In this document: one piece after another, positions 34,314 to 45,806 of the stretch
Layout: every line of letters begins with the position of its first letter
Numbering within the stretch: position 1 is the first letter of the stretch
NCBI RefSeq assembly: GCF_004193775.1
Contig: NC_041004.1
Location: 7,277,309 to 7,341,308, forward strand
Length of the DNA: 64,000 bases
Direction of reading: 5' to 3'
From: Glycine soja
Lineage: Eukaryota > Streptophyta > Magnoliopsida > Fabales > Fabaceae
The notes under the pieces: model-generated
Seen by the model: the letters and a program-made list of their open reading frames with translations, nothing else
The model's database searches: none
Told to the model about the DNA's origin: nothing
Made by a program: the position numbers and the translations under genes

Positions 34314-36682
34314 GTAGGGTTTTCTTTCTCTTGGTCAAAACACCGTACTTTTCAACTTAATTTTCAATTCACAATAAGCTAAGGATCAGTTTGTTACTGA
34401 CAAAAGAGAAAAAAAAATCAAATGAACAGTAAAAAATCATATTTTTATTTTTTACTTTAATTCAAAATATTCATTTTTTCTCACTTTTATCTTTTTTCAT
34501 TCCACCTTATCAAAGATTTCATTAACAAGGCTCTTTTCCCATTAGGAGAATATAAAGCATTCACTTCATTTTGGGTGGATTGGAGTGAAAAGAAAAAAAT
34601 AAAAGAAAAAGTGCTAAATGATATAATGAAAAAAAAAAGAGATAAGAATAAAACAAGACGAAAGAAAGTGAGTATAATTTTATAATAACATTTTCATCTA
34701 TTTTGTGCGTCAACTTTATTTAATGAATATAAATTAAATACTAAAGTTCACCCCCTTTTTTGTGGTAAATCAGGTGGAAGAAAGAGAAAAATGGGAAATA
34801 GAAAAGAAAAAGAAAAAAAAAAGGTAAAAATGACAGATAGAGAAGAACAATAGAATATAAGTCAGTTTTATTTGATAAAAAAAAATATTTGAGTTAATTT
34901 TTAAATATTGTTAATATAATAATTTTTAGCATAGTTATTTTAAAAGTCTATGATATGACAATTTATGATTGATCAAGTGACAATGTAAATTTCTTTTATA
35001 CAGTCAATACATATACTATTAATAAATATACTTAAAAAGACTTTAAAAAGCGTGCTGCAAACTCGCGATATTCGTGGAGTTTTAGGTTTGGGTCGTTTTT
35101 GCTATGCTTGTTTCATTAATTCTCTTTCGATGATATTCCTGTATAACTTTAGGTCTGAGTTGCTTTTGTTTCGCTTGTTTGATTAATTCTCATTCAACAA
35201 TATTAGAAAGTTAGCCAAGAAATGGACAAATTCACATGTAATCTGTTGATTAACACTTTTCCCCCACGAAAGGTAATTAGAGTTGCTTTTGATATAAAAG
35301 ATCAACGTAGAAGATCGATGAATTAATTCTCGTGTCTTGTGATTTCTGTTTCAAAAGTAGAGTCCTAAAAAATAACTGGAATTCAAGGTTTTTACTCAAG
35401 TGATATAGTGATATAGTGATATAATTTATTTGCTTAAATATGTTTTTATTTCTCATAAATATATGAATTTTTTTTTTTTTTAATAAATTTTTATTTTGTG
35501 TTGAGTTTTTAATAAAATAATAATTTTATTTTTTATTTTTGATACTTAGTTTTAGTTCCTGATAAATAACGAATTTTGAGTTTAGTTCACGATAATTTTT
35601 GTCTATTTATTATATGTTGAAATTAAAATAAAATTTGTTAATTTATTAAAAAATAAATACAAAATTCATTAATTTATTAAGACTAAAACAAAATATCAAA
35701 AACTAAAAATAAAAGTGTTATTTTATTAAGGACTCAATGATAAACAAAAATTTATTAATAAATAAATAAATCTAATATTTATTAATGATAAAAACATATA
35801 TAGGCTTAATTTATTTATTTTTAATGAAGTGGTAGTTGTATAATAATTCTCCATTTCAGGTAAAAAAAAATCTTCATTTTGAACAAAAATATCTTCAAAC
35901 ATCGTTATCATCTTATTTACTGGAAATAGATTTCATCCATTTGCCTTATCGGTCAGATTACCTTTTAGACTCCAACGATATTATTAATCTAATGCTGGTT
36001 ATTTACATAATTGATCCTAAGTTATCGCTGTCTTATCATTAAAAAAATTTCAAACATACTCTTGATATTATCAATTACATTTCCATTAAAAAAACATTTG
36101 AAATATATAATTTTTCACGCTTTCCAATAATGACATATTATCTTTACTACTTAAAGTAATTTAATCATTTATTTCTGCAACCCAAAAATTGTATTTTATT
36201 GTTATTTTTAATTTTAATTTAATATGTTTATGTTAATTGTTTAAATAACAAATACATGTATAACGCTTTTTAATTACATAAAATTTTCACTTCAAAAATC
36301 TAGAAAGCAAAGAATAATCCTGAAAAAAAAATATACACTACTTTTCATAATACATGCTTATATTTGTGTTAGTGTGTGAGAGAGAATCTGCATAAAGTCG
36401 AACTGCATAGCTTGAACAGTCAAATGAGTAAGAGATCAATTTAGTAAATTTCTTTTTAATAACACTTTATTTTTGTTACAATTACACTTACTTTAAATTT
36501 ACAAAAAAGTTAACTTGGTGGTTGAAAAGATAATGTTAAGGGTTGAAGGAAAAGGGATGGAAAAATACTAGTGCATTCCAATTCCCCACTAACAACTAAC
36601 ATTAACATTGACCAATAAAAAAAATATTGAATTCATAATTTCTAGGTATTTCCTTATAATTTTGTGAATTTACATTTCACAG
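34314..36682. other. AMT2 intron with one MITE
   Basis: AT-rich, starting GTAGGG and ending TTTCACAG before GTGGATGAC. The only structured part is the element at 35432-35807. Open frames in it have no coding character. Confidence 0.6.
35432..35807. mobile_element. Mutator-like MITE in AMT2 intron
   Basis: 376 bp, non-coding. The left end GCTTAAATATGTTTTTAT pairs with the reversed right end AAGCCTATATATGTTTTTAT. The 9-bp AATTTATTT directly flanks it (35423-35431, 35808-35816). The length of the duplication suggests a Mutator-like element, but the AT-rich context makes chance agreement possible. Confidence 0.6.
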
Positions 36683-37017
36683 GTGGATGACACCCTTGGA
36701 GTGTTCCACACACGCTGTGGCTGGCCTATTAGGTGCCCCCCTAACAGGCCTCTTGGCAGAAACTCAGCTTTGTAGACTCATTCCCAGTGACCAACTCAAG
36801 GGGTGCCTTCTATGGCGGCAGCAGCGGTGTTCAGTTTTTGAAGTAATTGGTGGCAGCATGCTTCATCGCCACCGTCTATGGAGAAGAAGCTTATGCCCTT
36901 TGGGGTGATGGTGAAAAATATGACCCAACCAAGCATGGATCCTCAAGAGTGGATAAAACTTCAGCATCACCCCGTGTTAATGTAAATGGAGCAAGGGGTG
37001 TGACCATAAATTTATGA

Positions 37018-37731
37018 TTCATGTAGACATAGTTATGTATAGTCGTAGGGTAGTGTTAATGTCTTATGGAAAAATATGAATGAATGTTCATTCGTGTAAG
37101 TTTTACTATCACATAAGTATATATGTAACAATGAGATTGTAATTTAATTAGAAAGTTTTAAGAGTGTAAACATTTTTTGCATTATTATCTAATTATAAAT
37201 TAACGTGTGTAAAATTAGTGAGTTTTATAATAATCATTTAAAAAATCATATTTAAAGTAATTTCTAATTATTTGACAGTGTGAATATGTTAACTGAAAAT
37301 TAAACTCATGAGATTATTATAATATTGTCACAGTATATATTGACTATTGAGCTTGTATATATTTCGTGAATTAAAATTTCAATATTTGATGGGAATTGCA
37401 TAGGTGATAATATTTTTATTCATTGAATAACCCATAGACAAATACAGTCAACCCCATCCTGCACAAAGAATATATACACAGCTCAAATTTTTAGAAAACA
37501 TGCAATAATATATTCAAGTAACAAGAATACAATTTGGTTTTACATGTTTTGCCTAAAACTAAGTGCACGAGATAGATTAACATATGCAACTTTACCTAAG
37601 CGGAGAGAACATTTCTGCAATTAAAATTTCTGCCTACCAAATCACAAGGCAACATCGTTGTACCAAGACCTCTCAATATATATATGAATCTCGAACAAAG
37701 GATGAAGGGACAGTAGTATGATGTACAAGAT
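37018..37731. other. convergent intergenic region
   Basis: Holds the 3' end of the AMT2 pseudogene and the 3' untranslated region of the BAG gene; the two face each other. AT-rich; nothing else recognised. Confidence 0.55.
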
Positions 37732-40700
37732 TTAATCAAACTGCTCCCAATCTTGAGTTACTTTCGTTGAAGACGAGTTATCGGATGGGGCATCCGAGCT
37801 TTCCATTCCAGAATCAAAGGTTTCCCATTGGGTTGTTACTTTGACATCATTGCTACTGTTGCTAAAAGGGTTGGCGTTTCTTGCCTTTAGAGAATCTAAT
37901 TTATCCACAAGGTTTTGCACACGATTCACCTATTCAATGGTCAACAAGCTTGTGTCAGTTCATCACAGGCAATAATCCATATAATTTGCATCTCCGCAAG
38001 AAATGAGCATTTGGGTGTTATAATTCTAACAAGCAGTATGTGAACAGATGGTGCAATTTACTACACATTACTACCAAAATGGGAAGGACAATATTTCCAA
38101 CATTAAACAAATACATTTCTTCACTCCATGCAAAGAAAATGGATAGAAAGTAGTTGATAAAGAAATTAACACTGACAAATAACATATTTCACGTTTCAAC
38201 TTCCCAAGGCACATCACTGCAATTTGCTAGTCATACTTCAATGTGATATTAAGATTTTATTTGAAAGAGGTAAATGTATTAAAAGGTCAAGAGACATATA
38301 AAAATGCAAATGATGAAATATATTTGAAAGAAAAATTAGAGTTTCATATATGATGAAACATTGTCAAACAATAAATTAATATTAAACACTTGCCTGACAA
38401 TGATTATCAACAAGATACATTGTTTCTTAAGCTTACATATTTAGAGAAGGAAAACCTAATATGCATAGATACTAAGAAATCACACAAAAGAGAGAAGGAA
38501 ATCTTTCATATGCAAACAATATTGAGCCTTTTGGTTGGACCAAGGTTTCTAATTTAGTCAACGCTTTGTAATGATAACAAACATATTATCCTTACTAAAA
38601 GACTGTGATAGCTATGTTTGATTCGTACCAGAATTCTTTATGCAGCAATATTGATGAATTATAATATATGAATGTAATTGGGAGAATTAATGAAAGTGAA
38701 GATAATAAAAAATGCATAATGAATTGATGAAGTGATTTGAAGATTCCTAAAGAAGTTTAATCAACGAAGAAGGTCCCATGTAAACCAAATGATTCAGAAA
38801 ACAATCCATAGATGAGAGCTGTTGTTGAAGCCCAAAACTAAAGAAGAATTACTCAAGAAGCTGATTGACAAACAAATCCAAGATCAGGTAATTAATGAAA
38901 ATGATAGTCGGTTGTAGCTTGCCAAAAATTTTCCTGATGCAAAATATTTTGCATAGTGTTTCAGAGTCTTCTAGAAGAAATTAGTGAGGCCAAAGTTTGT
39001 TCTACAAAATTTTAGAAGCAAAAGGACCAGCACAGGATGGCTGGACTCAACATCTTGCTAGAGAACAAAACGCCATTTTGAAAAAGGCTCTATTTCCAGA
39101 TGGATCGGCTCTAATGTCACTTTGCCAAAAATTTCTTTAAATGTCCACCATTCTTGAAGTGAAAACAGAAGAGAAAAAGAAAAAAAAAACTGAACAAAAA
39201 TTAGAACAAATCACGAGTTAATTGTACTTTTCTGGAGTATTCTCTTGTACTTGAGTCATGCTTACATTGGCTTATCCACTCTGTATAGAAAGATCTTTGT
39301 GAGTTTATATTCTGTTCTCTTGTGAAACAGTAAAACTGCAATGTGGATGTTGTCGTTCGAGCTTGCAGAGGCTACTGTTAAAGAAAAATATTTGATGCTG
39401 GCTTGGAGAGACAAGGATTGAAGAAAAATACCATTAATTAGCTTGGAGAGGCAAGATGGATCGAAGAACCTTTGGGATGATATTGGAATCACACCTTGGA
39501 TGGGGACTGGACAGACTTCAAATTAGTAGATGACCCTTACCTTTAAATTTCCATTACTATTGTTGTTTGTGGTAGCTGTGATAGAAATCCACTAGTATTA
39601 TGGTTACTGAACTAATATTGAAAACAAAAGCAATGTTTCCGAACTATTTCAGTCAGTCTCAAATACCAGAGCTACAGCTCATTAGAGAATTCTTATTCTC
39701 TTCCCAACTCAATGAATAACAATCAACCTATAAAATGTCTCACGCCATCACCCCAGCCATATAACCTCAGTCACACAAACTCCGTCTCTCTTCCATGTCA
39801 TTTAAATAACTACCCCAGCCCCCTTTCCAATTCTTGTTCCCTATCAATTTGAACTACCAATTTATCAAGCTGACTAATGATTTATTAGTCACCTGGTCTC
39901 TGCAAAGTTGTATTACAAGTGTCTTAGCAAAAGGCATCTTTTGGACAAAACACTTGATGCAACACACTTTCTCAAGTCTTTTATCAACACATTGTTTTCA
40001 ATGAAAACTTATCTCAAGGGAGAGACCTTGAAGTGCTATGCATCTTGGTGGAAAAACACTTCACAAAATTACATTCCCTGCCGCACAATTTATATAGTAA
40101 AATTAAGGAACATTGTTGGGCATGATTGACCAATACATAAGATTCAAATTTCAACAATAACAGACATATAATTCAAATTTCAACTTTGCAACTGCAATAT
40201 CATAAATACTACCTCAGCTTTTCTCTGCAACTTTGCTTCACCTTCTGCCTCAATACCATCCAGTTTCAGCAATTGACTCATAAGCAACTCTGTCAGCACA
40301 AGAAACTCTTTCTCGGAAGCTTTGTTCCCCCCATTAATAGATACTTCTATGGAAGTCACCTGAAAAATTAAAATAATTCATACATTCATTCTCTAACTGA
40401 TATTATAACAGTGTTTTACTGTAATGTGTGTCAAAGTAGACCACACCCCATGTCTATTTATAATATAGAAAAAGGAATCAGTATTGATTACAGGATCAAT
40501 TAATTGCTGATTAATAGGAAATAGAATAACTAATAATAAATACAATCAGGAATAATATCAAGATGTAATCTCACACTCCCCCTCAAGCTGGAGCATGTAT
40601 GTGATGTGAACCAAGCTTGTTGCAAATGTGATAAACCCAATAAAAGACAAAAGGTTGTTCCAGTTGTGTGGTTGCACCAGATAAACAAGGCTAGTAAACA

Positions 40701-43700
40701 ATGAAGATATCCACCCATGAATAACGAGCAAAGAGGTTCCCAAAAGCTGCACGTGGGCTTGAGCTTAACTCAACCCCAAAAGCTAACTCATAAGATGAAG
40801 GTTGCCTCTAACTTATATATTCTATGTTGGTCTTTATCTCTAGCTGATGTGAGACTTGAGTTTTTTTCAATACACCCCCTCACGCCCAACACTAAGGACT
40901 TAATGCGTGGATGACATGGTGGGTGGTCCGTTTAATGGATCTATGAGACTCTGATTCCAAGCAAATTTCAGAAGCACCTAGTCCTATAAATGATCTCCAT
41001 GGACCTGATTCAAACCACATGAAATACTCTTATATATAATGAATGAGGTTTACAAAATAAGGAAACAAAATAATGGGTAATAATGAACATAATTCCTATC
41101 TGAATATTTTATTACTCATCATTTGGTTTCCTTATTTTGCAAACCTCATTCATTATAAATAACAGTATTTTGTGTTGTATGATACACACAACACTAAATA
41201 ATTCTTACATGGTATTAGAGTCTATGGTAGCAGTTTGTTGTTTGGCCAAGTGTGCCACCTGCTATCGGGCCGATATCGGACTACCCATCCCACATCTAGA
41301 ACTGGCAAAATAAACTGGGCCAGCTGAGCCGAGCTAGACTAAGAAAATGCTGGCCCAAATAGAATCGTGCCAAACTGGACTAAAGAAATATAGGCCCGAA
41401 TTCAATCAGGCCTATTTTGGCCTGATATTTTTTCAATTTTTTTCTTTTTAATTTTATAAATTTAGACAAAAAAAAGGGCTAATATGGGCCGGCCAGATGG
41501 GCCACTGGACCTGATTGGACTTCAAAAAAGGAGGCTCATATACAATATGGGTTGGCCCAACCCAGTTCATTTTTCACGCTTGGCCCAATGGACCAAGCTG
41601 GGCCGAGCTGTTCATTTTGCCACCCCTACCCACATTGACTAGTAATGAGGCCATAATAGTTTATATAAGTTGGGGGCAACCCTTACCTTATAAGCAAATT
41701 TTGTAAGGTTGAATTAGGCCCAAATTGTATCAAAGCAAGTTATTCTTGTCAAAGGAATAACAAAAACCATTATTTCGACGACCTATTTCTACATTCTGGT
41801 GGACCTCTCTGTTTGTAGTCCTTCTCCCACTGACATTTTTCAGTTTTTCTGGTGACTTTTACCGATCTCCACCACCGCCGCTGCTATTGCCACAGCTCCA
41901 GTTACCTTTCCTGCCAACAACTTTCCCTCTATCTATGCTAAGCCATTGACGACGTCTTGATTCTTGAAAGAACCACCAATGAACTCTCACGCACATCCTT
42001 TTGTCGCGCTAAACAGCAGCCAAACAGCCCCTGATCCCAACGCATGGCAATGAGTCTGGCCTCCATTTGCAGCACCAAGCTCGCAGACTGAGGCTCACAA
42101 AGCCCAGTCCTCTTCTGGATGTTTATAATTGTTGCATCGACCTTTCCTTTTTCTTCCACCTCAAAGCATTCTTTATTCATGCGTGAATAGTACCCGTCAC
42201 CACTATGGGCCTTCATTGGCTTTAGCCGAGCCATGTTTATCCAGTGCAACCACATGACTGGAACCATCTTTCATAACTGTTGGATTTACCACATTTATAA
42301 CAAGTTTGATTCATGACATATATGCTTCAGCTTGATGAGGAGTGTCAAATATATGATTTGATATGTTTTAATTACAGCAAATTAGTATGGGATAATGCCC
42401 ATTATTACTCATTCATTAAAAATAAGAATATTTCATGTGATCAGATACACACAACAGTAAATAATTCTTACAGATAAGTTTCTACTTTCTACAAAAAGCA
42501 TAGTACTCATAATTCAAACACAGGCTCACCCTATTTGAGAGCTTGTCCACCTCAGCTCTAACACTGGCAATAGCCTCAAAAGCTTTAGACATCTCATTTT
42601 CTTTTCTGGTTTCCTCAAGTTTCCTCTCTTTGCTACCAATGCCCTCCAAAAGAAAAAGTTTTGACTTATCCTTTACACCTTCAGCCTGCAAACGCTGGTT
42701 ATCACCCTTTTCTATCCCTCTGAAGAAAAGTCGTTGCTCTGCAGGCTCTAAACCAGTTTTATTGACAAGGAGTTTCTTAACATCCCCTGTTATTGAAATC
42801 CCAAAAAAGATAAATACATATATCAATGAAAACAGAGTACATTCTACTCCTACAGTACTTAATATATGACACTATAAAAACATGCACCAATTCCTCAAGC
42901 ATACTCCAAACAAAGAAATGATCAATATCATAATGAGGACAATTTTAATTTGATACTAAGTATGAAAAGAGTGGGAAAAAATGCTTTCCTTCCTTTTTTT
43001 TTTTCCTTCAAAGAAGAATCAATGTTCTTCAGGCACCAAACCAGTTTTTCACAAACAATTCCTACTGGAGGAATGCTAACAACTCTCTCTCTCTAATACT
43101 CTCATTGTGATTGAATGAAATTTATTGAAAATCACTAATTTTGGTGGACCCCACATCTAAACTAGGAGATAAAATCATTAAATGATAAGTGGGACCCCCA
43201 AACTTGGTGATTTTTAACAAAATTCAGCCAATCACAGAGTGTTAGAAAGATAATGTCTAAGAGCATGTCTCTAACATTTCTCTTCCTAATAATCCTATTA
43301 AGAAAACACATGTACCATTGAAAGAATATGTTTGATGACAGGGGAAAGGAGCGGGTCCACACAGCTCACATGGCAGGAGGAATAGAAGGGCAGACTCAGT
43401 AACTTGGGAGCAATAAAAAAGACAGGGTGGAGAGGAGAGACAAGTAAGAACAGGGTGCAGGATAAGATTAGATTTATAAATCTCTTGAATGATATGTGCT
43501 ATCATTTCTTCTCTTACATATTGAGAGCTTCCATTATCTTTCTATTTGTTATGGGAGAGTCTACTTCCGTAAATTTTTCCTTGTGTTTCCTTTCCATTAT
43601 TCTTTTTCTAATTGGGCAAGGCTCCTATAAAGTGAGTATGTCTCTTAAATGTTCCAAGTAAGGGCAAGTCCATCTTGATTTAATTTAAAGTGCAACGTAA

Positions 43701-45806
43701 TCTTAACCCACTAAAATTCAAGGATAAATACATCCTTATTTGCTCTTCTGAGATAAGTTTTTCAACTGGGAATTATTCACACTCTCCTGTATTCAAAATC
43801 TGGGTTTCTATCAATATTCTGTACTAGTATATGCCATTTCTAAGTCAACCCCATCGACTTCCTTGAACATATTCTAGAAGACAAAATAATAAAGATTGGG
43901 ATGCGGGATAAAGCTCCAAACAGAATGAAAATTTTACAAAAGAAAGACAGGGTAGACTTAGAAATAAGAAAATCCACTCCCCATAGAATAAGTATAAAAC
44001 TTCGTACCCCATTGCCCAGAGGCTCTTCGCTATGCGAAGGTATGGGGGAGGGACATTGTACGCAGCCTTACCCTTACATATGCAAAGAGGCTGTTTCCAG
44101 ATTCAAACCCATGACCAACAAGTCCCCAAGGCACAACTTTACCGCTGCACCAGGGCTCGCCCTCCCCATAGAATAAGTATAATCTGGAAATTTTCTTGGA
44201 ACTATGTTTTTCATCCAAATAACACAGGAAAATTAAATAGTAATGGCCATAATCACATCACTTTTAGTTAATTTTGAACAAGTGTCAAATGGAAGCTGAC
44301 AAGCAAATTACTTTTCATCATGTTCACGGAAGAAACATTTTAAAAATTTATGCAAAATTGCAAATAAAGTTCTGGAATGAATTTGGAACCAAACGAAAAC
44401 TACAAGATTTTAAAATAGTCTACCAGAAGTAAATCTTCCCATCAGCTGCAGACTCCGTTACTGAGAAACTAGAATTACATGCATGAGTGTGCCTAAAACT
44501 TGTTCATGTCATGTGATAACCATTCCCAATAATAAAGTTTTCAATTTTAACTGACACTTGTTATAAGGAATGAATTTAATCCACTCTATTTCTAAAAACC
44601 CAAAATCACAGCACCATAACCACAGAAGAAAGTGGATTTTGAATCTTCTGATAGTCAATATACATTCTTTCTTAAGAAGCTATAACAATGCTGCAGTATT
44701 CATTGGCTAGAACTTAGAATATTCATTTCAGCATCACAATTCTCACCAATTACTTACACTTACCCAAAGCTAATAACATTACAACTACAGAGCTTATCAT
44801 TCACAATCCAGATTCCTATGCAGACTAATAATTCTTTTAAAACAAAATAGATTGCAATCAATGTAACTATACAATAGAGCATTTTCCAAGTAAAATTAGA
44901 AAATAGTTACATGAAATGACTACATATTCTCACTACCTTTGATTAACTATGCGAAAAAACTCCACTTTTTCAGTAACAAAATTCAATATTTTCCGTTCAA
45001 AAAGTTCAAGAGTTTATTTATAGGGTAAAGCACCATTTTAGTGTCTGAAAGTGTAAAGTGTTGTCATATTAGTTACTAAGTAAGAAAAAAAAAAAAAGTC
45101 CCCATGTTGTGACTTTAGTCCCTAAACATATCTACTAAATGTCACTGGAGTCCTTAAGAGTATGTGTTAATATTATCACTTAAATCACAATGTTTTGTAT
45201 TTTGGACTAAAGTGAGTGACCGATTGCACTTTCAGGAACCTTTTTCAAATTTTATTACTTTAAACTAAAGTGACAACATCATAATTTCGAGGATCAAATT
45301 CACTATTTACCCTAATTAATTAGGATCAACAAATATCCCATACATTTATCAGTTAAAGTTCCCTAAACTCCACCAATATCTCTTTAACACGTGTCACTTG
45401 AAGATCAAACCCCATTCTGGCAATTTCTAATTTTTTTTCCCTTCACGCACAATTTTTTTTATTTGTTAAACAAGCAATTCCAGAATATCTCCAAGCTAAG
45501 AGCGACAGACTAATCCCTCAAATTTCTGAGAAACGCACACCAAACTCATCATCATATTCAAGTCTAATAAAAACTAACACTACAAATTATTAAATTCGCG
45601 AATAAATAATAGTAATATCAAAGAGGTACCATGGATTGAAAGAGAGAAACCTAACCAAAAGTTGATTGGGCCGGGAGGTGTAAATCGTGGTGAGAGGAAC
45701 CGTGCGTAACATTGATCTTAATCGTGGGCCGGGGCCCACCACCGTCACTCTCGGCGGACCTCGTCTCCGGTGGGATCTCGCCGGCGGAGTCTGTGGCGTT
45801 ACTCAT
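37732..45806 (-). CDS. BAG-family molecular chaperone regulator (BAG1-4 type)
   Basis: Four coding exons on the minus strand: 45806-45656, 42786-42530, 40359-40213, 37929-37732 (151, 257, 147 and 198 nt, 250 residues). All junctions have GT/AG borders, and the TTTTG/GG join preserves the frame. BAG proteins bind the ATPase domain of Hsp70 and act as nucleotide-exchange co-chaperones. Residues about 28-97 are a ubiquitin-like domain (KINVTHGSSHHDLHLP, STFGDVKKLL, LFFRGIEKG). Residues about 115-200 are the BAG domain (AFEAIASVRAEVDKLSNR, LLMSQLLKLDGIEAEG, KLQRKAEVNRVQNLVDKLDS). The tail has two copies of a W-E-x-F-D motif (TTQWETFD, TQDWEQFD), as in Arabidopsis BAG4. The start at 45806 (MSNATDSAG) is the first ATG; the open frame reaches upstream to 45869 only through a GTG. 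Introns are 2.87, 2.17 and 2.28 kb and full of transposons, yet no exon is damaged. Probably functional. Confidence 0.93.
38630..39720 (+). mobile_element. probable LTR-retrotransposon sequence in BAG intron 3
   Basis: The style (long low-coding stretch with purine-rich blocks, GGCTTGGAGAGGCAAG and CACCTTGGATGGGGACTGGA near 39440-39510) resembles Copia LTRs, including a GGACTGGA block like the one in the LTR at 4113-5197. No ends, primer site or domains could be fixed. It may simply be intron sequence. Confidence 0.35.
40398..40752 (-). mobile_element. 3' end of a Copia element in BAG intron 2
   Basis: On the minus strand, a decayed end of Copia pol (40592-40752, finishing KLGSHHIHAPA) runs into the polypurine tract CCAGCTTGAGGGGGAGTG (40574-40591). 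An LTR-like stretch beginning TGTGAGATTACATC (40575 downward) follows, with TATAAATAG near 40460. The LTR end at 40398 is a guess. It lies only 39 bp from exon 3 of the BAG gene. Confidence 0.6.
40753..40959 (-). mobile_element. fragment with antisense PPT and primer-site motifs (TRIM-like)
   Basis: On the minus strand TGGAATCAGAGTC (40959-40947) resembles the Met-tRNA primer site. About 65 bp later a purine tract GGGCGTGAGGGGGTG (about 40890-40875) is followed by LTR-like sequence with TATATAAG. The very short distance between primer site and purine tract is what a miniature LTR retrotransposon would show. The matching second LTR was not found. Confidence 0.35.
41036..42472 (+). mobile_element. 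Copia-like remnant with head-to-head LTR pieces
   Basis: LTR end ...AAATAATTCTTACA at 41209 is followed directly by the primer site TGGTATTAGAGTC (41210-41222). A second copy of that end, GATACACACAACAGTAAATAATTCTTACA, stops at 42472, preceded by a degraded purine tract GCTTGATGAGGAG (42330-42342) and LTR start TGTCAAATATATG (42343). In front of the first LTR, 41036-41083 is an inverted copy of 41110-41156, so two LTR pieces face each other. The internal part has lost nearly all coding sequence. A hAT element has jumped in at 41297. Confidence 0.6.
41297..41628. mobile_element. non-autonomous hAT element with 8-bp target duplication
   Basis: 332 bp. Left end TAGAACTGGCAAAATAAAC; right end reversed TAGGGGTGGCAAAATGAAC; inside both are GGGCC/GAGC-rich subterminal copies. 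Flanks CCCACATC (41289-41296) and CCCACATT (41629-41636) match at 7 of 8 bases, the duplication length diagnostic of hAT elements. No transposase. The open frame at 41515-41706 is incidental. Confidence 0.85.
42787..43976. other. BAG intron 1, part
   Basis: Intron sequence left of the SINE with no recognised element. Open frames on both strands are short and have no domain signal. Confidence 0.5.
43998..44161 (-). mobile_element. Au-type SINE in BAG intron 1
   Basis: 164 bp. Read on the minus strand it starts GGCGAGCCCTGGTGCAGCGG, which contains a pol III A box (TGGTGCAGCGG). A B-box-like GGGTTTGAATCTGG lies about 50 bp in. CTTTGCATATG, CATACCTTCGCATAGCGAAG and CAATGGGGTACGAAG follow. This is the sequence of the plant Au SINE family as I know it. 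A 20-21 bp direct repeat beginning CTCCCCATAGAATAAG flanks it (43977-43997 and 44162-44182), an almost perfect target duplication indicating a fairly recent insertion. The open frames at 43901-44271 are its shadows. Confidence 0.92.
44183..45655. other. BAG intron 1, remainder
   Basis: AT-rich intron. The only structured stretch is the possible element at 45021-45314. Confidence 0.5.
45021..45314. mobile_element. short terminal-inverted-repeat element in BAG intron 1
   Basis: Begins TAGGGTAAAGCACCATTTTAGT and ends ATCAAATTCACTATTTACCCTA; the outer 9 bp are perfect inverted repeats, with weaker similarity inward. The internal 'ACTTTAGTCC'/'GGACTAAAGTGA' motifs are common in legume MITEs. No clear target duplication. 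Confidence 0.45.

Larger units (their letters stand above)
22079..37017 (+). pseudogene. AMT2: AMT2-type ammonium transporter gene, disrupted
   Basis: AMT2 proteins are eleven-helix plasma-membrane ammonium transporters. Pieces are in order: ATG at 22079 and SPYWLNKGE, VKKKWAVNSAFMA (to about 22216); FTFAAIMMILLAGSVLGRMN (22420-22490); LKSDRERFPSNNVLLMLAG (23203-23261); after a Gypsy insert, [20 protein letters not shown] and [21 protein letters not shown] (27965-28110); GLVQSWAAIVMGMLSGS (34220-34275); VDDTLGVFHT (36683-36712), then [20 protein letters not shown] and GARGVTINL ending at TGA 37017. Intron borders such as GCAG/GTCTGG and ACAG/GTGGAT survive. Several frameshifts (about 28110, 34275, 36712), in-frame stops (about 22105, 22195, 34308) and lost blocks of the middle and late helices leave no usable frame. 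A Gypsy element and a CACTA element are inserted. The identification from family motifs is firm; loss of function is seen directly. Confidence 0.9.

Noticed and set aside
44004..44165. Considered a tRNA gene because of A-box and B-box motifs
   Set aside because: No tRNA cloverleaf; the body matches the Au SINE and long target duplications flank it.
43901..44271. Overlapping frames on both strands near 44 kb
   Set aside because: They are translations of the Au SINE and its flanks.
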